Shown piece by piece: positions 15,020 through 22,226 of a stretch of 43,398 nt of DNA. Source of the DNA: Defluviitaleaceae bacterium (GTDB lineage: Bacteria > Bacillota > Clostridia > Lachnospirales > WRAX01). A program made the translations under genes and the position numbers. The stretch spans positions 1-43,398 of the forward strand of contig WQVI01000004.1 of assembly GCA_009781625.1 (NCBI GenBank), written 5' to 3'. How positions within the stretch are numbered: the stretch's first letter is position 1; every line of letters starts with the position of its first letter. Under the pieces are notes generated by a model that saw only the letters and a list, made by a program, of their open reading frames with translations, ran no database searches and was not told where the DNA came from.

Positions 15020-15091
15020 GTAGGGCGGGGGCTTGCCCCTGCCACCATAATATTGCGTAACGACCTCGGCGGGGGCAAGCCCCCGCCCTAC
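15020..15091. repeat. Pair of inverted GC-rich palindromic repeats behind dnaK
   Basis: Two 24-base arms (15020-15043 and 15068-15091) are reverse complements with one mismatch. Each arm begins or ends with the GTAGGGCGGGG motif and is itself nearly palindromic around a 2-base centre (GGCGGGGGC-AA-GCCCCCGCC). The pair can fold as one long hairpin or two short ones. It follows the dnaK stop by about 10 bases and could stabilise or attenuate the operon mRNA. It resembles the GTAGGGGCG palindrome found inside purH. Confidence 0.85.
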
Positions 15092-15100
15092 AAAGGCACT

Positions 15101-16972
15101 TTACACCTCTTTATAATCGCCTTCCACGGTGCCATCATCATTGCCGCCACCAGAACAAGATGCACAACCTCCATCACAGCCACAGCCAGCCCCTTCTCCT
15201 TGCGCCTCACCCGCCGCCTGATAAATCTTCCCTGCAATACCCTGCATAATCTCCGCAAGGTTAGCAATGTCAGACTTCAAAATATCGGCATCGGCGGCCG
15301 TCATATCGTCAATATTCATAGAATCGTTGCTGGATTTCAGCTTGCCAAGGGCCGCATCAAGGGCCGCCTTGTCTTCGCCTTCGATGACGCTTTCATTGTC
15401 CGCCATCAGCTTTTCCGTCTGGAAGATAAGGCTGTCGGCTTCGTTTTTCGTGTCAACAATTTCTTTGCGGGCGCGGTCGGACTCTTCAAATTGTTTGGCT
15501 TCGTCCACGGCTTTTTGGATGTCCTCATCGCTCATCTTGGATGAGGCTGTGATGGTTATTTTCTGCTCTTTGCCCGTGCCAAGGTCTTTGGCAGACACAT
15601 TTACGATGCCGTTTGCGTCAATATCAAAGGAAACCTCTATTTTTGGCACGCCGCGAGGTGCCGGCAAGATGCCGTCCAGCCTAAATTCGCCCAGCTTTTT
15701 ATTGTCTTTGGAAAATTGACGCTCGCCCTGCACAACAACGATATCCACAGCGTTTTGGTTGTCGGCCGCGGTGGAATACACCTGCTTGGAGTTTGCCGGA
15801 ATGGCTGTATTACGATCTATCAGACGAGACACAACGCCGCCCAGGGTTTCGATGCCCAGGGAGAGAGGCGTTACATCTACCAGTATCAAGTCCTTTAGCG
15901 TCTCATCGCCGGAAAGCTTGCCGCCCTGTATTGCGGCACCAATGGCCACGCATTCGTCGGGATTTATGCCTTTAAAGGGCTCGTGACCCGTGAGGCTTTT
16001 TACCGCGTCCTGTATGGCAGGTATGCGCGTAGAGCCGCCCACCAACAGCACTTTGCCCAGCTGCGCGGCAGAAATGCCCGCATCTTTAAGGGCCATATTT
16101 ACAGGTTCCATGGTTTTTTTCACCAAGTCTGCTGTAAGCTCGTTAAACTTGGCGCGGGTGAGGCGAATATCCATATGCTTTGGGCCATCTTGGTTGGCCG
16201 TGATAAATGGGATATTAATGTCGGTTTGGGTAACGGTGGAAAGCTCTTTTTTCGCCTTTTCTGCCGCTTCCTTTACGCGCTGCATGGCCAATTTGTCCTT
16301 TGACAAATCAATACCATCAGTATTTTTAAATTCTGCCACCAGATGCTCGATGATGCGTTCGTCAAAATCGTCGCCGCCCAGGCGGTTTACGCCGTTGGTA
16401 GAAAGCACTTCAACGACGCCGTCGCCAATGTCTATGACGGACACATCAAAAGTGCCGCCGCCAAGGTCAAACACCAAAATCTTTTGCTCTTTTTCATTGT
16501 CGAGGCCATAGGCCAGGGCCGCCGACGTGGGCTCATTTATAATGCGCTTCACATCAAAGCCCGCAATTTTGCCAGCATCCACGGTTGCCTGACGCTCGTC
16601 GTCGCCAAAGTATGCCGGAACGGTGATAACCGCCTCGGTTACAGGGCCGCCTAGATATGCTTCCGCGTCGGCCTTTAGCTTTTGTAATATCATAGCAGAA
16701 ATTTCCTGCGGCGTATATGCCTTGCCTTCAATGGTAATTTTTTGCTTTGTGCCTATGATGCGCTTTATGGACATCACCGTGTTATCGGGATTTGTGATGG
16801 CCTGGCGTTTTGCCGCCTCGCCTACAAGACGCTCGCCTGTCTTTGTAAAGCCCACGATGGACGGCGTAGTGCGGCCACCCTCGCTGTTTGCAATAACAAC
16901 AGGCTTGCCGCCTTCCATAACTGATACGCATGAATTTGTTGTTCCTAAATCAATTCCTATAATTTTTGCCAT
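15101..16972 (-). CDS. dnaK: Chaperone protein DnaK (Hsp70)
   Basis: A 623-residue Hsp70. The ATPase domain (1-370) has the phosphate-1 loop [17 protein letters not shown] (normal DnaK N-terminus), the [13 protein letters not shown] and [12 protein letters not shown] loops, and LVGGSTRIP. The substrate-binding domain and helical lid follow. GGAGGAAAACAAAAT precedes the ATG. The tail is unusual: residues 597-606 read [10 protein letters not shown], four cysteines in ten residues, before the conserved EGDYKEV-type acidic end. Typical DnaK tails there are Gly/Ala-rich without cysteine. It is in the CIRCE/HrcA operon. Confidence 0.98.
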   Translation of the reverse strand: MAKIIGIDLGTTNSCVSVMEGGKPVVIANSEGGRTTPSIVGFTKTGERLVGEAAKRQAITNPDNTVMSIKRIIGTKQKITIEGKAYTPQEISAMILQKLKADAEAYLGGPVTEAVITVPAYFGDDERQATVDAGKIAGFDVKRIINEPTSAALAYGLDNEKEQKILVFDLGGGTFDVSVIDIGDGVVEVLSTNGVNRLGGDDFDERIIEHLVAEFKNTDGIDLSKDKLAMQRVKEAAEKAKKELSTVTQTDINIPFITANQDGPKHMDIRLTRAKFNELTADLVKKTMEPVNMALKDAGISAAQLGKVLLVGGSTRIPAIQDAVKSLTGHEPFKGINPDECVAIGAAIQGGKLSGDETLKDLILVDVTPLSLGIETLGGVVSRLIDRNTAIPANSKQVYSTAADNQNAVDIVVVQGERQFSKDNKKLGEFRLDGILPAPRGVPKIEVSFDIDANGIVNVSAKDLGTGKEQKITITASSKMSDEDIQKAVDEAKQFEESDRARKEIVDTKNEADSLIFQTEKLMADNESVIEGEDKAALDAALGKLKSSNDSMNIDDMTAADADILKSDIANLAEIMQGIAGKIYQAAGEAQGEGAGCGCDGGCASCSGGGNDDGTVEGDYKEV

Positions 16973-17002
16973 ATTTTGTTTTCCTCCTGATTTTATATAA
17001 TG

Positions 17003-17377
17003 TTAGTTGTTAATAGGCCTTCCTATCTTCATATCCTTACGCCACTGGGGCGGCTCGCTGCAATCGCTGAAATATTCGTCTAAACGTACTATCTTGCCGC
17101 TCTCATCAAGCGTCACAAAAGACACCACATGCACAGCAAAACCTTCACTATTATACACCTTCGCCGCAAAAACTGTGACATCATTCGCTTTGTGCGCACG
17201 TATTACATTTGCCTGCCAGTCGCCCGGATATTCGCAGTTTGCGCGGATATATTCTTCCACAGTGAAGCATTCGTTGCTGTCATGCCAGTTTATCGCGGCA
17301 TCTTTTGCAAAATAGTCGCGCAGGGCGTCGGCGTCCTGGGCCGCAACAGCCTTCATAAAAGCAATAGCATCAAACAT
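17003..17377 (-). CDS. SnoaL-like (NTF2-fold) protein
   Basis: A 124-residue small protein of the NTF2-like/SnoaL superfamily. It starts with a helix and the AAQDADALRDYFAKDAAINWH pattern (the typical first helix and strand, here cited as DADALRDYF and AAINWH), and ends in VRLDEYFSD. These folds form cone-shaped pockets used by many different enzymes, or as ligand-binding proteins. AGGAGG lies 6 bases before the ATG. It sits between grpE (9 bases) and dnaK (30 bases), where most clostridia have nothing, so it is presumably heat-induced with them. Substrate unknown. Confidence 0.85.
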   Translation of the reverse strand: MFDAIAFMKAVAAQDADALRDYFAKDAAINWHDSNECFTVEEYIRANCEYPGDWQANVIRAHKANDVTVFAAKVYNSEGFAVHVVSFVTLDESGKIVRLDEYFSDCSEPPQWRKDMKIGRPINN

Positions 17378-17386
17378 ATTTTCCTC

Positions 17387-17941
17387 CTAATTTGCCACAA
17401 CCACAACGGCATGTCGTATAACATTGCCTTTATAGATATAGCCGCCCTGAAGCTCCTGCGCCACAATGCCTTCGCCAAAATTGGCATCTTCTATATGTGA
17501 CACGGCAGAATGATAATTTGTATCAAATTTTTCGCCAACGGTAGGTATCTTTTTGATATCCATATTTTCAAACGCTGTGTGTAGCTGATTTTGTATCATC
17601 AACATACCGGCCGCAAAAGGGTCTTTTTTATCGGCATTTTTCAATGCCCTCTCAAAATTATCAATGATGGGCAAAAGCGATGCGGCCATTTCTTGCACGC
17701 CTTTGTCAAAGGCCCTGCCCATTTCCTTGGTGGTGCGATTGCGATAGTTTTCAAATTCTGCGGCCTGTTGCTTAATTTTATCATGATACAGGGCGTTAAG
17801 CTCTTTTAGCGCGGCAAGCTCTAGGTCGGACTCTCCGACGTCATCATGGTAGGCTTCGGCGGGAATATCCTCGATTTCAAGATCGTTCATAATCTCCCCA
17901 ACTATCGCTTCGTCCATATTTTCGTTTTCCTTGCCAAACAT
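17387..17941 (-). CDS. grpE: Nucleotide exchange factor GrpE
   Basis: A 184-residue GrpE, the ADP-release factor of DnaK. After an acidic N-terminus, a long helix (KELNALYHDKIKQQAAEFENYRNRT) forms the dimer coiled coil (cited by its two ends, KELNALYHDK and FENYRNRT). The beta domain is at the end with VSHIEDANFGEGIVAQELQGGY. The ATG at 17941 is chosen over the one at 17974 because the AGGA site 9 bases upstream serves it and it begins one base after the hrcA stop, which suggests translational coupling. Confidence 0.95.
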   Translation of the reverse strand: MFGKENENMDEAIVGEIMNDLEIEDIPAEAYHDDVGESDLELAALKELNALYHDKIKQQAAEFENYRNRTTKEMGRAFDKGVQEMAASLLPIIDNFERALKNADKKDPFAAGMLMIQNQLHTAFENMDIKKIPTVGEKFDTNYHSAVSHIEDANFGEGIVAQELQGGYIYKGNVIRHAVVVVAN

Positions 17942-17942
17942 T

Positions 17943-18989
17943 TCATCCCATCCTTCCTGTGTCGGCCATATCAAGCGTCACATTTCCTAAAATTGTGCTT
18001 AAAACCGACATAACCTGCGAATAATCCATTCTTGTAGGGCCTATAATGGCGATATTGCCTGAAAAATGCTCATTTACGCGGATTTTTGCCTTAATGACGG
18101 AGCAATTTTTCAGCATGATGTTTTCGTTTTCATCGCCGATGATAATTTGGATGTTATCAGAATTATCGGCGAAAAGGGTGATAAGCCCTTCTTTTTCTTC
18201 CAATGCGCCCACAATTGCCCGGGCCTTATCCAGATCTGCAAATTCTGGAAAGTCTAGGATATTTTTTACACCACTTGTATGAATTTGCACATTGTCGGCG
18301 GAAGAAAGTGCCGTACATATAGCATCAAATATTGGGTCGGCGATGTTGGGGTTTACATTTACCTCGCGAAGCCGCTGCTTTGTCATGCCGATGTAAAGGC
18401 TATCTAGGTCATCGGCAGTGGCGCCGCTTAAAAGCCTTGTCATCTCCGTAGAAATGCGCGCTGCCGCTGCATAATTGATGGCAGCCCCCTCGGGCATCAT
18501 TATAACACTGTTTTTCACCGCCCGCAAATCTGTTATAAGCATCATGGCCAGCGCGTCTACATCCACAGGCACAAGCTGTATGTGTTTTATTTTGTGCCGT
18601 TGGGCCAAAACATCCGCCGCCACCGTTGTATATTTTGTAACAAAGGATATGGCACGGGCCACATCGCGCATCATATGGTCTATCTGACTAAGATTTTGAG
18701 CAATAGACTGCTTCAAATATTCCCTTTGCTGTCTTGACAGTTGTTTTTGAGGCATCACCTCATCAACGTACAAGCGATAACCCTTATCAGAGGGCACGCG
18801 ACCTGATGATGCGTGAGGTGCCACAATATAGCCCATTTCTTCCAAATCGCTCATTTCATTTCTTATGGTTGCTGAGGACACGCCCAAATCGTATTTTTTC
18901 GCAATAGTGCGCGAGCCTATAGGCTCTGCTGATGCAATATAATCATTAATTATTGCTTCAAGAATTTTAATTTTTCTGCGATTAAGCAC
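17943..18989 (-). CDS. hrcA: Heat-inducible transcription repressor HrcA
   Basis: A 348-residue HrcA. The N-terminal winged helix contains EPIGSRTIAKKYDLGVSSATIRNEM, the hallmark recognition segment (cited as GSRTIAKKYDLG then SSATIRNEM). The rest is the GAF-like ligand domain and dimerisation segment. HrcA binds CIRCE and needs GroEL for folding, so it senses free chaperone. The start codon is GTG (18989): GAGGTGG lies 7 bases upstream; the in-frame ATG at 19022 would overlap CIRCE. It is the first gene of its own operon, so it is autoregulated. Confidence 0.97.
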   Translation of the reverse strand: MLNRRKIKILEAIINDYIASAEPIGSRTIAKKYDLGVSSATIRNEMSDLEEMGYIVAPHASSGRVPSDKGYRLYVDEVMPQKQLSRQQREYLKQSIAQNLSQIDHMMRDVARAISFVTKYTTVAADVLAQRHKIKHIQLVPVDVDALAMMLITDLRAVKNSVIMMPEGAAINYAAAARISTEMTRLLSGATADDLDSLYIGMTKQRLREVNVNPNIADPIFDAICTALSSADNVQIHTSGVKNILDFPEFADLDKARAIVGALEEKEGLITLFADNSDNIQIIIGDENENIMLKNCSVIKAKIRVNEHFSGNIAIIGPTRMDYSQVMSVLSTILGNVTLDMADTGRMG

Positions 18990-19015
18990 GTAATCACCAC
19001 CTCTTGTATATCTTG

Positions 19016-19042
19016 TTAGCACTCTCTTCTAGTGAGTGCTAA
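19016..19042. promoter_or_regulatory. CIRCE operator (HrcA binding site)
   Basis: An exact match to consensus: TTAGCACTC (19016-19024), nine bases, GAGTGCTAA (19034-19042). It lies between the hrcA promoter and the ribosome binding site. Confidence 0.99.
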
Positions 19043-19050
19043 CGAAAAAC

Positions 19051-19079
19051 AATATACCATGATTTGAAATTTTTGTCAA
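19051..19079 (-). promoter_or_regulatory. Sigma-A promoter of the hrcA operon
   Basis: Minus strand TTGACA (plus 19074-19079), 17 bases, TATATT (plus 19051-19056). CIRCE begins 8 bases downstream of the -10 box, covering the transcription start. Confidence 0.93.
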
Positions 19080-19127
19080 GCAAAATATTTCGAAAAAATA
19101 TAATATAGATATCCGCGGCGCAATCAA

Positions 19128-19231
19128 ATATACTCATATCGCCCGAAAACAGTAGCAGAAAGCGAGAAGCTGTTGATGTCCTTGGTACAAAAAGACAAAT
19201 TTTTGCTACTGTCTGGGGGATATGAGTATAT
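19128..19231. repeat. 104-bp double inverted repeat behind alaS (MITE-like or structured RNA)
   Basis: The outer arms ATATACTCATATC (19128-19140) and GATATGAGTATAT (19219-19231) are perfect 13-bp reverse complements. Immediately inside, CCC/GGG can pair, and a second pair of arms ACAGTAGCA (19149-19157) and TGCTACTGT (19204-19212) gives a perfect 9-bp stem with A/T extension. The 46-base centre could fold further (TGTC...GACA). It lies 23 bases downstream of the alaS stop and upstream of the hrcA promoter. Possible identities: a miniature transposable element with 13-bp terminal repeats, a structured 3' end of alaS mRNA, or a small RNA. There is no proper T-tract on either strand. Confidence 0.75.
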
Positions 19232-19254
19232 CAAGAGCATTTGCACAACATTTT

Positions 19255-21855
19255 TTACTGCAAGGCTTTTTTAGCCGCTTCCATGGCCACTTCAACCTTC
19301 GAGGCATCTTTAATTCCCGCTTGAGCCATATCGGGTCGCCCGCCGCCGCCGCCGCCCGCCGCTGTAGCCGCGGCTTTTACGATATTGCCGCAATGTATGC
19401 CTTTGGCAAGTATGTCCTTTGATGCGCGTGCCAGGATATTGCCTTTGCCTTCCATCGTGGCCGCCAAAAGTATCAGGCCGCTGCCCAGCTTATCCATAAG
19501 GCTGTCGGACAAGCTTCGCAGGCTGTCAACATCCATGTCAGGGAAGGTAGCGCATATCACAGGCACACCGCCGATATCCTCTTTCTTTCCCAAAACCTCA
19601 TCGAGATTAGACTTTGCACCTTCCGCGCGCATCTTCGCAAGCTGTTTTTCGGCATCTTTTGCGGCGGTTATCAGCTGCCCAATGCGGTTTATGAGGTTTT
19701 CGGGCTGGGTCTTTAAAAATGTTGAAATTTCAGCTAGTTTGGTCTCTACATCTCTGAAATGCGCCAGGGCCGTTTCACCGACGATGGCCTCTATGCGCCG
19801 CACACCGGCGGAAATACCGCCTTCGGATATAATTTTAAAGGGGCCAATTTGCGCGGTAGATTTTAAATGCGTACCGCCGCAAAGCTCTATGGAAATGCCG
19901 TCAATGTCCACAACGCGCACTGTGTCGCCGTATTTTTCCCCAAACAAAGCAATAGCTCCTTTGGCCTTTGCGTCCACAATAGGCATTTCTTCAATGTTTA
20001 TCGGCAAGTCGCGCAGGATAGCGGCATTTACGATGTCCTCGACTTTTGCAAGTTCCTCGGGCGTAACTGCCGAAAAATGCGCAAAGTCAAAGCGAAGACG
20101 ATCTGGGAATTTTGCGGAACCCGCTTGGGTTACGTGGTTGCCCAGCACATCGCGTAGGGCCATGTGTAAAAGATGGGTGGCAGAATGGTGGCGGGTAATG
20201 CCCATACGGCGCGTGGCGTCAAAAGCAATGCTGGCTGTTTGGCCTTGCTTAACCTCGCCGGAAACTATCTTGCCCACATGCACAAAATGCCCGGCGGCCG
20301 TCTTAATACAATCTGTTACAGCAATTTCGCCGCTTGACGTTGTTATCGTGGCAAAGTCTGCTTTTTGGCCGCCACTTTCGGCGTAAACAGGCGTTTTATC
20401 TACGATAACGGCCACATTCGCATCTTCAGTGTTCACATGTAAAATTTTTGCATCCGTGACGGTGTTTTGTGTGTAGCCGGTAAAATTTGTGGCAGGGTCG
20501 GATATTCCCTCGAAAACAGAGCCTTCGCCCCCTGCATAGCCCGCATCTTCACGTGCGGCCCGGGCGCGGCTACGCTGTTTCTCCATTTCCTCGCGAAAAC
20601 CTTCTTCATCCACGGCAAGGCCTTCCTCTTCCAAAATTTCGCGGGTAAGCTCCAGTGGAAAACCGAAGGTATCATGCAGTTTAAAAGCATCGACGCCGGC
20701 AATTACCTTGTTGCCCGCCTTTTTTGCTTCATCTATCAACTTTTTTAGCAGGCCCATGCCACTGTCCAAATTTTCGTAAAAGCGTTGCTCTTCTTGGTCT
20801 ATCAGCTTTTCGATATAGTCCTGCTTTTCAGCCAGTACTGGGTAGGCTCCCTTGAAATTGGCGATAACAACCGCCGCAAGCTTGGCCATAAAGCGGCCAT
20901 CCACGCCCAGAAGCCGCCCATGGCGCGCGGCGCGGCGTATAAGGCGGCGCAGGACATAGCCGCGGCCTTCGCCTTCGGGCATGATGCCGTCGGAAGTCAT
21001 AAAAACAGCAGAGCGGATGTGATCTGTTATAAGCCTGATGGATACGTCCTTCTTGACATCTGCACCGTATGTCATGCCCGCAATGCCGCAAAATTCGTCA
21101 CGTATGGCCACCATGACATCTACATCAAAAAGCGATCCCACATCCTGCATCACCATGGCCATGCGCTCCAGCCCCATGCCCGTGTCTATGCTGGGTGCCG
21201 CAAGGTTGGAATATTTGCCGTCTTCGGATTTATTAAACTGAATGAAAACCAAATTCCAAATTTCTACATAGCGGTCTTCACCTGCCTCTTCGCTGGCCAT
21301 AAAATCGTCTTGGCCATGGGCCGGGCCGCGGTCGTAAAATATCTCGGAGCATGGGCCGCATGGGCCTGAAGAGAGCTCCCAAAAATTGGTTTCTTTACCC
21401 ATTCGGAAAATGCGGCTTGATGGCACGCCAACCTTCTCTTCCCAAATTTTATGCGCCTCGTCATCGTCTTGATAAACAGTGACAGTAAGCTTGTCTTCCG
21501 GTATTTCAAGGGCGCGTGTTAAAAATTCCCATGCCCAAGCAATAGCATCTTCTTTAAAATAGTCCCCAAAGCTGAAATTGCCCAGCATTTCAAAAAAAGT
21601 GCCGTGGCGGGCCGTTTTGCCCACAACCTCAATATCCGCCGTGCGTAGGCACTTCTGGCTTGTTGTTACGCGTTTGCGCGGCGGTGTAGCCTGGCCCGTA
21701 AAATAGGGCTTCATAGGTGCCATGCCCGCCACAATAAGCAGCAGTGTCTTATCATTTTCCGGCACCAGCGAAAAGCTGGGCAGCCGCAAATGCTCTTTGC
21801 CCTCAAAAAATGCCAAATATCTTTCACGTATTTCATTTAAACCAAGTTTTTTCAA
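19255..21855 (-). CDS. alaS: Alanyl-tRNA synthetase
   Basis: An 866-residue class II synthetase, full length. The N-terminal ERYLAFFEGKEHLRLPSFS and LLIVAGMAPMKPYF segments and GPCGPCSEIFYD belong to the catalytic core. The editing domain has HSATH and the zinc/His motif CGGTHLKSTAQIGPF. The C-Ala/DHHA1 domain ends with the glycine-rich AAATAAGGGGGGRPDMAQAG. The start codon is TTG at 21855, because GGAGG (plus 21864-21868) is 8 bases upstream; the ATG at 21918 would begin within the promoter. It has its own strong promoter. No T-box is recognisable in the short leader. Confidence 0.97.
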   Translation of the reverse strand: MKKLGLNEIRERYLAFFEGKEHLRLPSFSLVPENDKTLLLIVAGMAPMKPYFTGQATPPRKRVTTSQKCLRTADIEVVGKTARHGTFFEMLGNFSFGDYFKEDAIAWAWEFLTRALEIPEDKLTVTVYQDDDEAHKIWEEKVGVPSSRIFRMGKETNFWELSSGPCGPCSEIFYDRGPAHGQDDFMASEEAGEDRYVEIWNLVFIQFNKSEDGKYSNLAAPSIDTGMGLERMAMVMQDVGSLFDVDVMVAIRDEFCGIAGMTYGADVKKDVSIRLITDHIRSAVFMTSDGIMPEGEGRGYVLRRLIRRAARHGRLLGVDGRFMAKLAAVVIANFKGAYPVLAEKQDYIEKLIDQEEQRFYENLDSGMGLLKKLIDEAKKAGNKVIAGVDAFKLHDTFGFPLELTREILEEEGLAVDEEGFREEMEKQRSRARAAREDAGYAGGEGSVFEGISDPATNFTGYTQNTVTDAKILHVNTEDANVAVIVDKTPVYAESGGQKADFATITTSSGEIAVTDCIKTAAGHFVHVGKIVSGEVKQGQTASIAFDATRRMGITRHHSATHLLHMALRDVLGNHVTQAGSAKFPDRLRFDFAHFSAVTPEELAKVEDIVNAAILRDLPINIEEMPIVDAKAKGAIALFGEKYGDTVRVVDIDGISIELCGGTHLKSTAQIGPFKIISEGGISAGVRRIEAIVGETALAHFRDVETKLAEISTFLKTQPENLINRIGQLITAAKDAEKQLAKMRAEGAKSNLDEVLGKKEDIGGVPVICATFPDMDVDSLRSLSDSLMDKLGSGLILLAATMEGKGNILARASKDILAKGIHCGNIVKAAATAAGGGGGGRPDMAQAGIKDASKVEVAMEAAKKALQ

Positions 21856-21889
21856 TGTTTTATCCTCCAGTGCATTTTCTTTGCCAATA

Positions 21890-21918
21890 ATTATACTGTT
21901 TTTGCACGACTTCGTCAA
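21890..21918 (-). promoter_or_regulatory. Sigma-A promoter of alaS
   Basis: Minus strand TTGACG (plus 21913-21918), 17 bases, TATAAT (plus 21890-21895). Confidence 0.85.
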
Positions 21919-21926
21919 TAAAAAGC

Positions 21927-21956
21927 TTGCGCGGTTGGGAGTGTTTGTGGTATAAT
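21927..21956 (+). promoter_or_regulatory. Extended -10 promoter of the small RNA
   Basis: TGGTATAAT (21948-21956) is an extended -10 with a perfect TATAAT box. A weak -35, TTGCGC, lies 18 bases upstream at 21927-21932. Transcription would start around 21963. Confidence 0.65.
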
Positions 21957-21959
21957 ATG

Positions 21960-22100
21960 AACATGATAGAAATGAAGAAGAGAAAGTGCGCTAACACTTC
22001 CTCTTCTCGGCTTGACCACGACTGGGACGTGGAAGGGCTTTTGGTTACTAACTTGCGAAAATAACCAGCTTATCCTTGCATTGGAGGCTGGTTGTTTTTG
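21960..22100 (+). ncRNA. Candidate small structured RNA between alaS and purH
   Basis: About 140 bases bounded by an extended -10 promoter and a strong terminator. Hairpin 1: AGAAGAG (starting about 21974) with CTCTTCT, interrupted by a 2x2 loop and continued by AGTG/CACT. Hairpin 2: CCACG / CGTGG around ACTGGGA. A segment TTGGTTA (22041-22047) can pair with TAACCAG, which is also part of the 5' arm of the terminator, so the two structures are mutually exclusive. That is typical of an attenuator or riboswitch switch. It is not a match to ZTP, T-box, purine, PRPP or 6S RNA signatures that I know. It also contains a 33-codon ORF (21963-22064) that begins at the predicted transcription start without a ribosome binding site and stops at the terminator. 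Which strand product matters is unknown. Confidence 0.55.
22063..22100 (+). terminator. Terminator of the alaS-purH intergenic RNA
   Basis: AACCAGC (22063-22069) pairs with GCTGGTT (22087-22093), with inner TCC/GGA pairing, followed by GTTTTTG. Confidence 0.85.
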
Positions 22101-22168
22101 TTATCCGCATTTATGTACAGATAAATTATAACGCAATGCCACAAATTTAGGCAATGCTGAAAGTGCAA

Positions 22169-22197
22169 TTGACATCACCGCCGCTTTTCGTTATAAT
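22169..22197 (+). promoter_or_regulatory. Consensus sigma-A promoter of purH
   Basis: TTGACA (22169-22174), 17 bases, TATAAT (22192-22197). Both boxes match consensus exactly. It lies downstream of the small-RNA terminator, so purH does not depend on readthrough. Confidence 0.92.
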
Positions 22198-22226
22198 TAT
22201 TGCAACGAAGAAAAGGGGTGTACTTT

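Noticed and set aside
19255-21369. Long plus-strand open frames across alaS (for example 19385-20386)
   Set aside because: They are shadows of alaS, lacking ribosome binding sites and recognisable domains; the same holds for long minus-strand frames across polC and plus-strand frames across dnaK.
21960-22100. ZTP (pfl) riboswitch for purH
   Set aside because: ACTGGG and GTGGAAGGG look superficially similar, but the CCGCCUGGGC segment and the GUGG...CCAC hairpin of the motif are missing, and purH has a separate promoter downstream of the terminator.
21856-22100. T-box leader for alaS
   Set aside because: The consensus promoter is only about 27 bases upstream of the alaS ribosome binding site, leaving no room for a T-box; the minus-strand sequence lacks the T-box motif.
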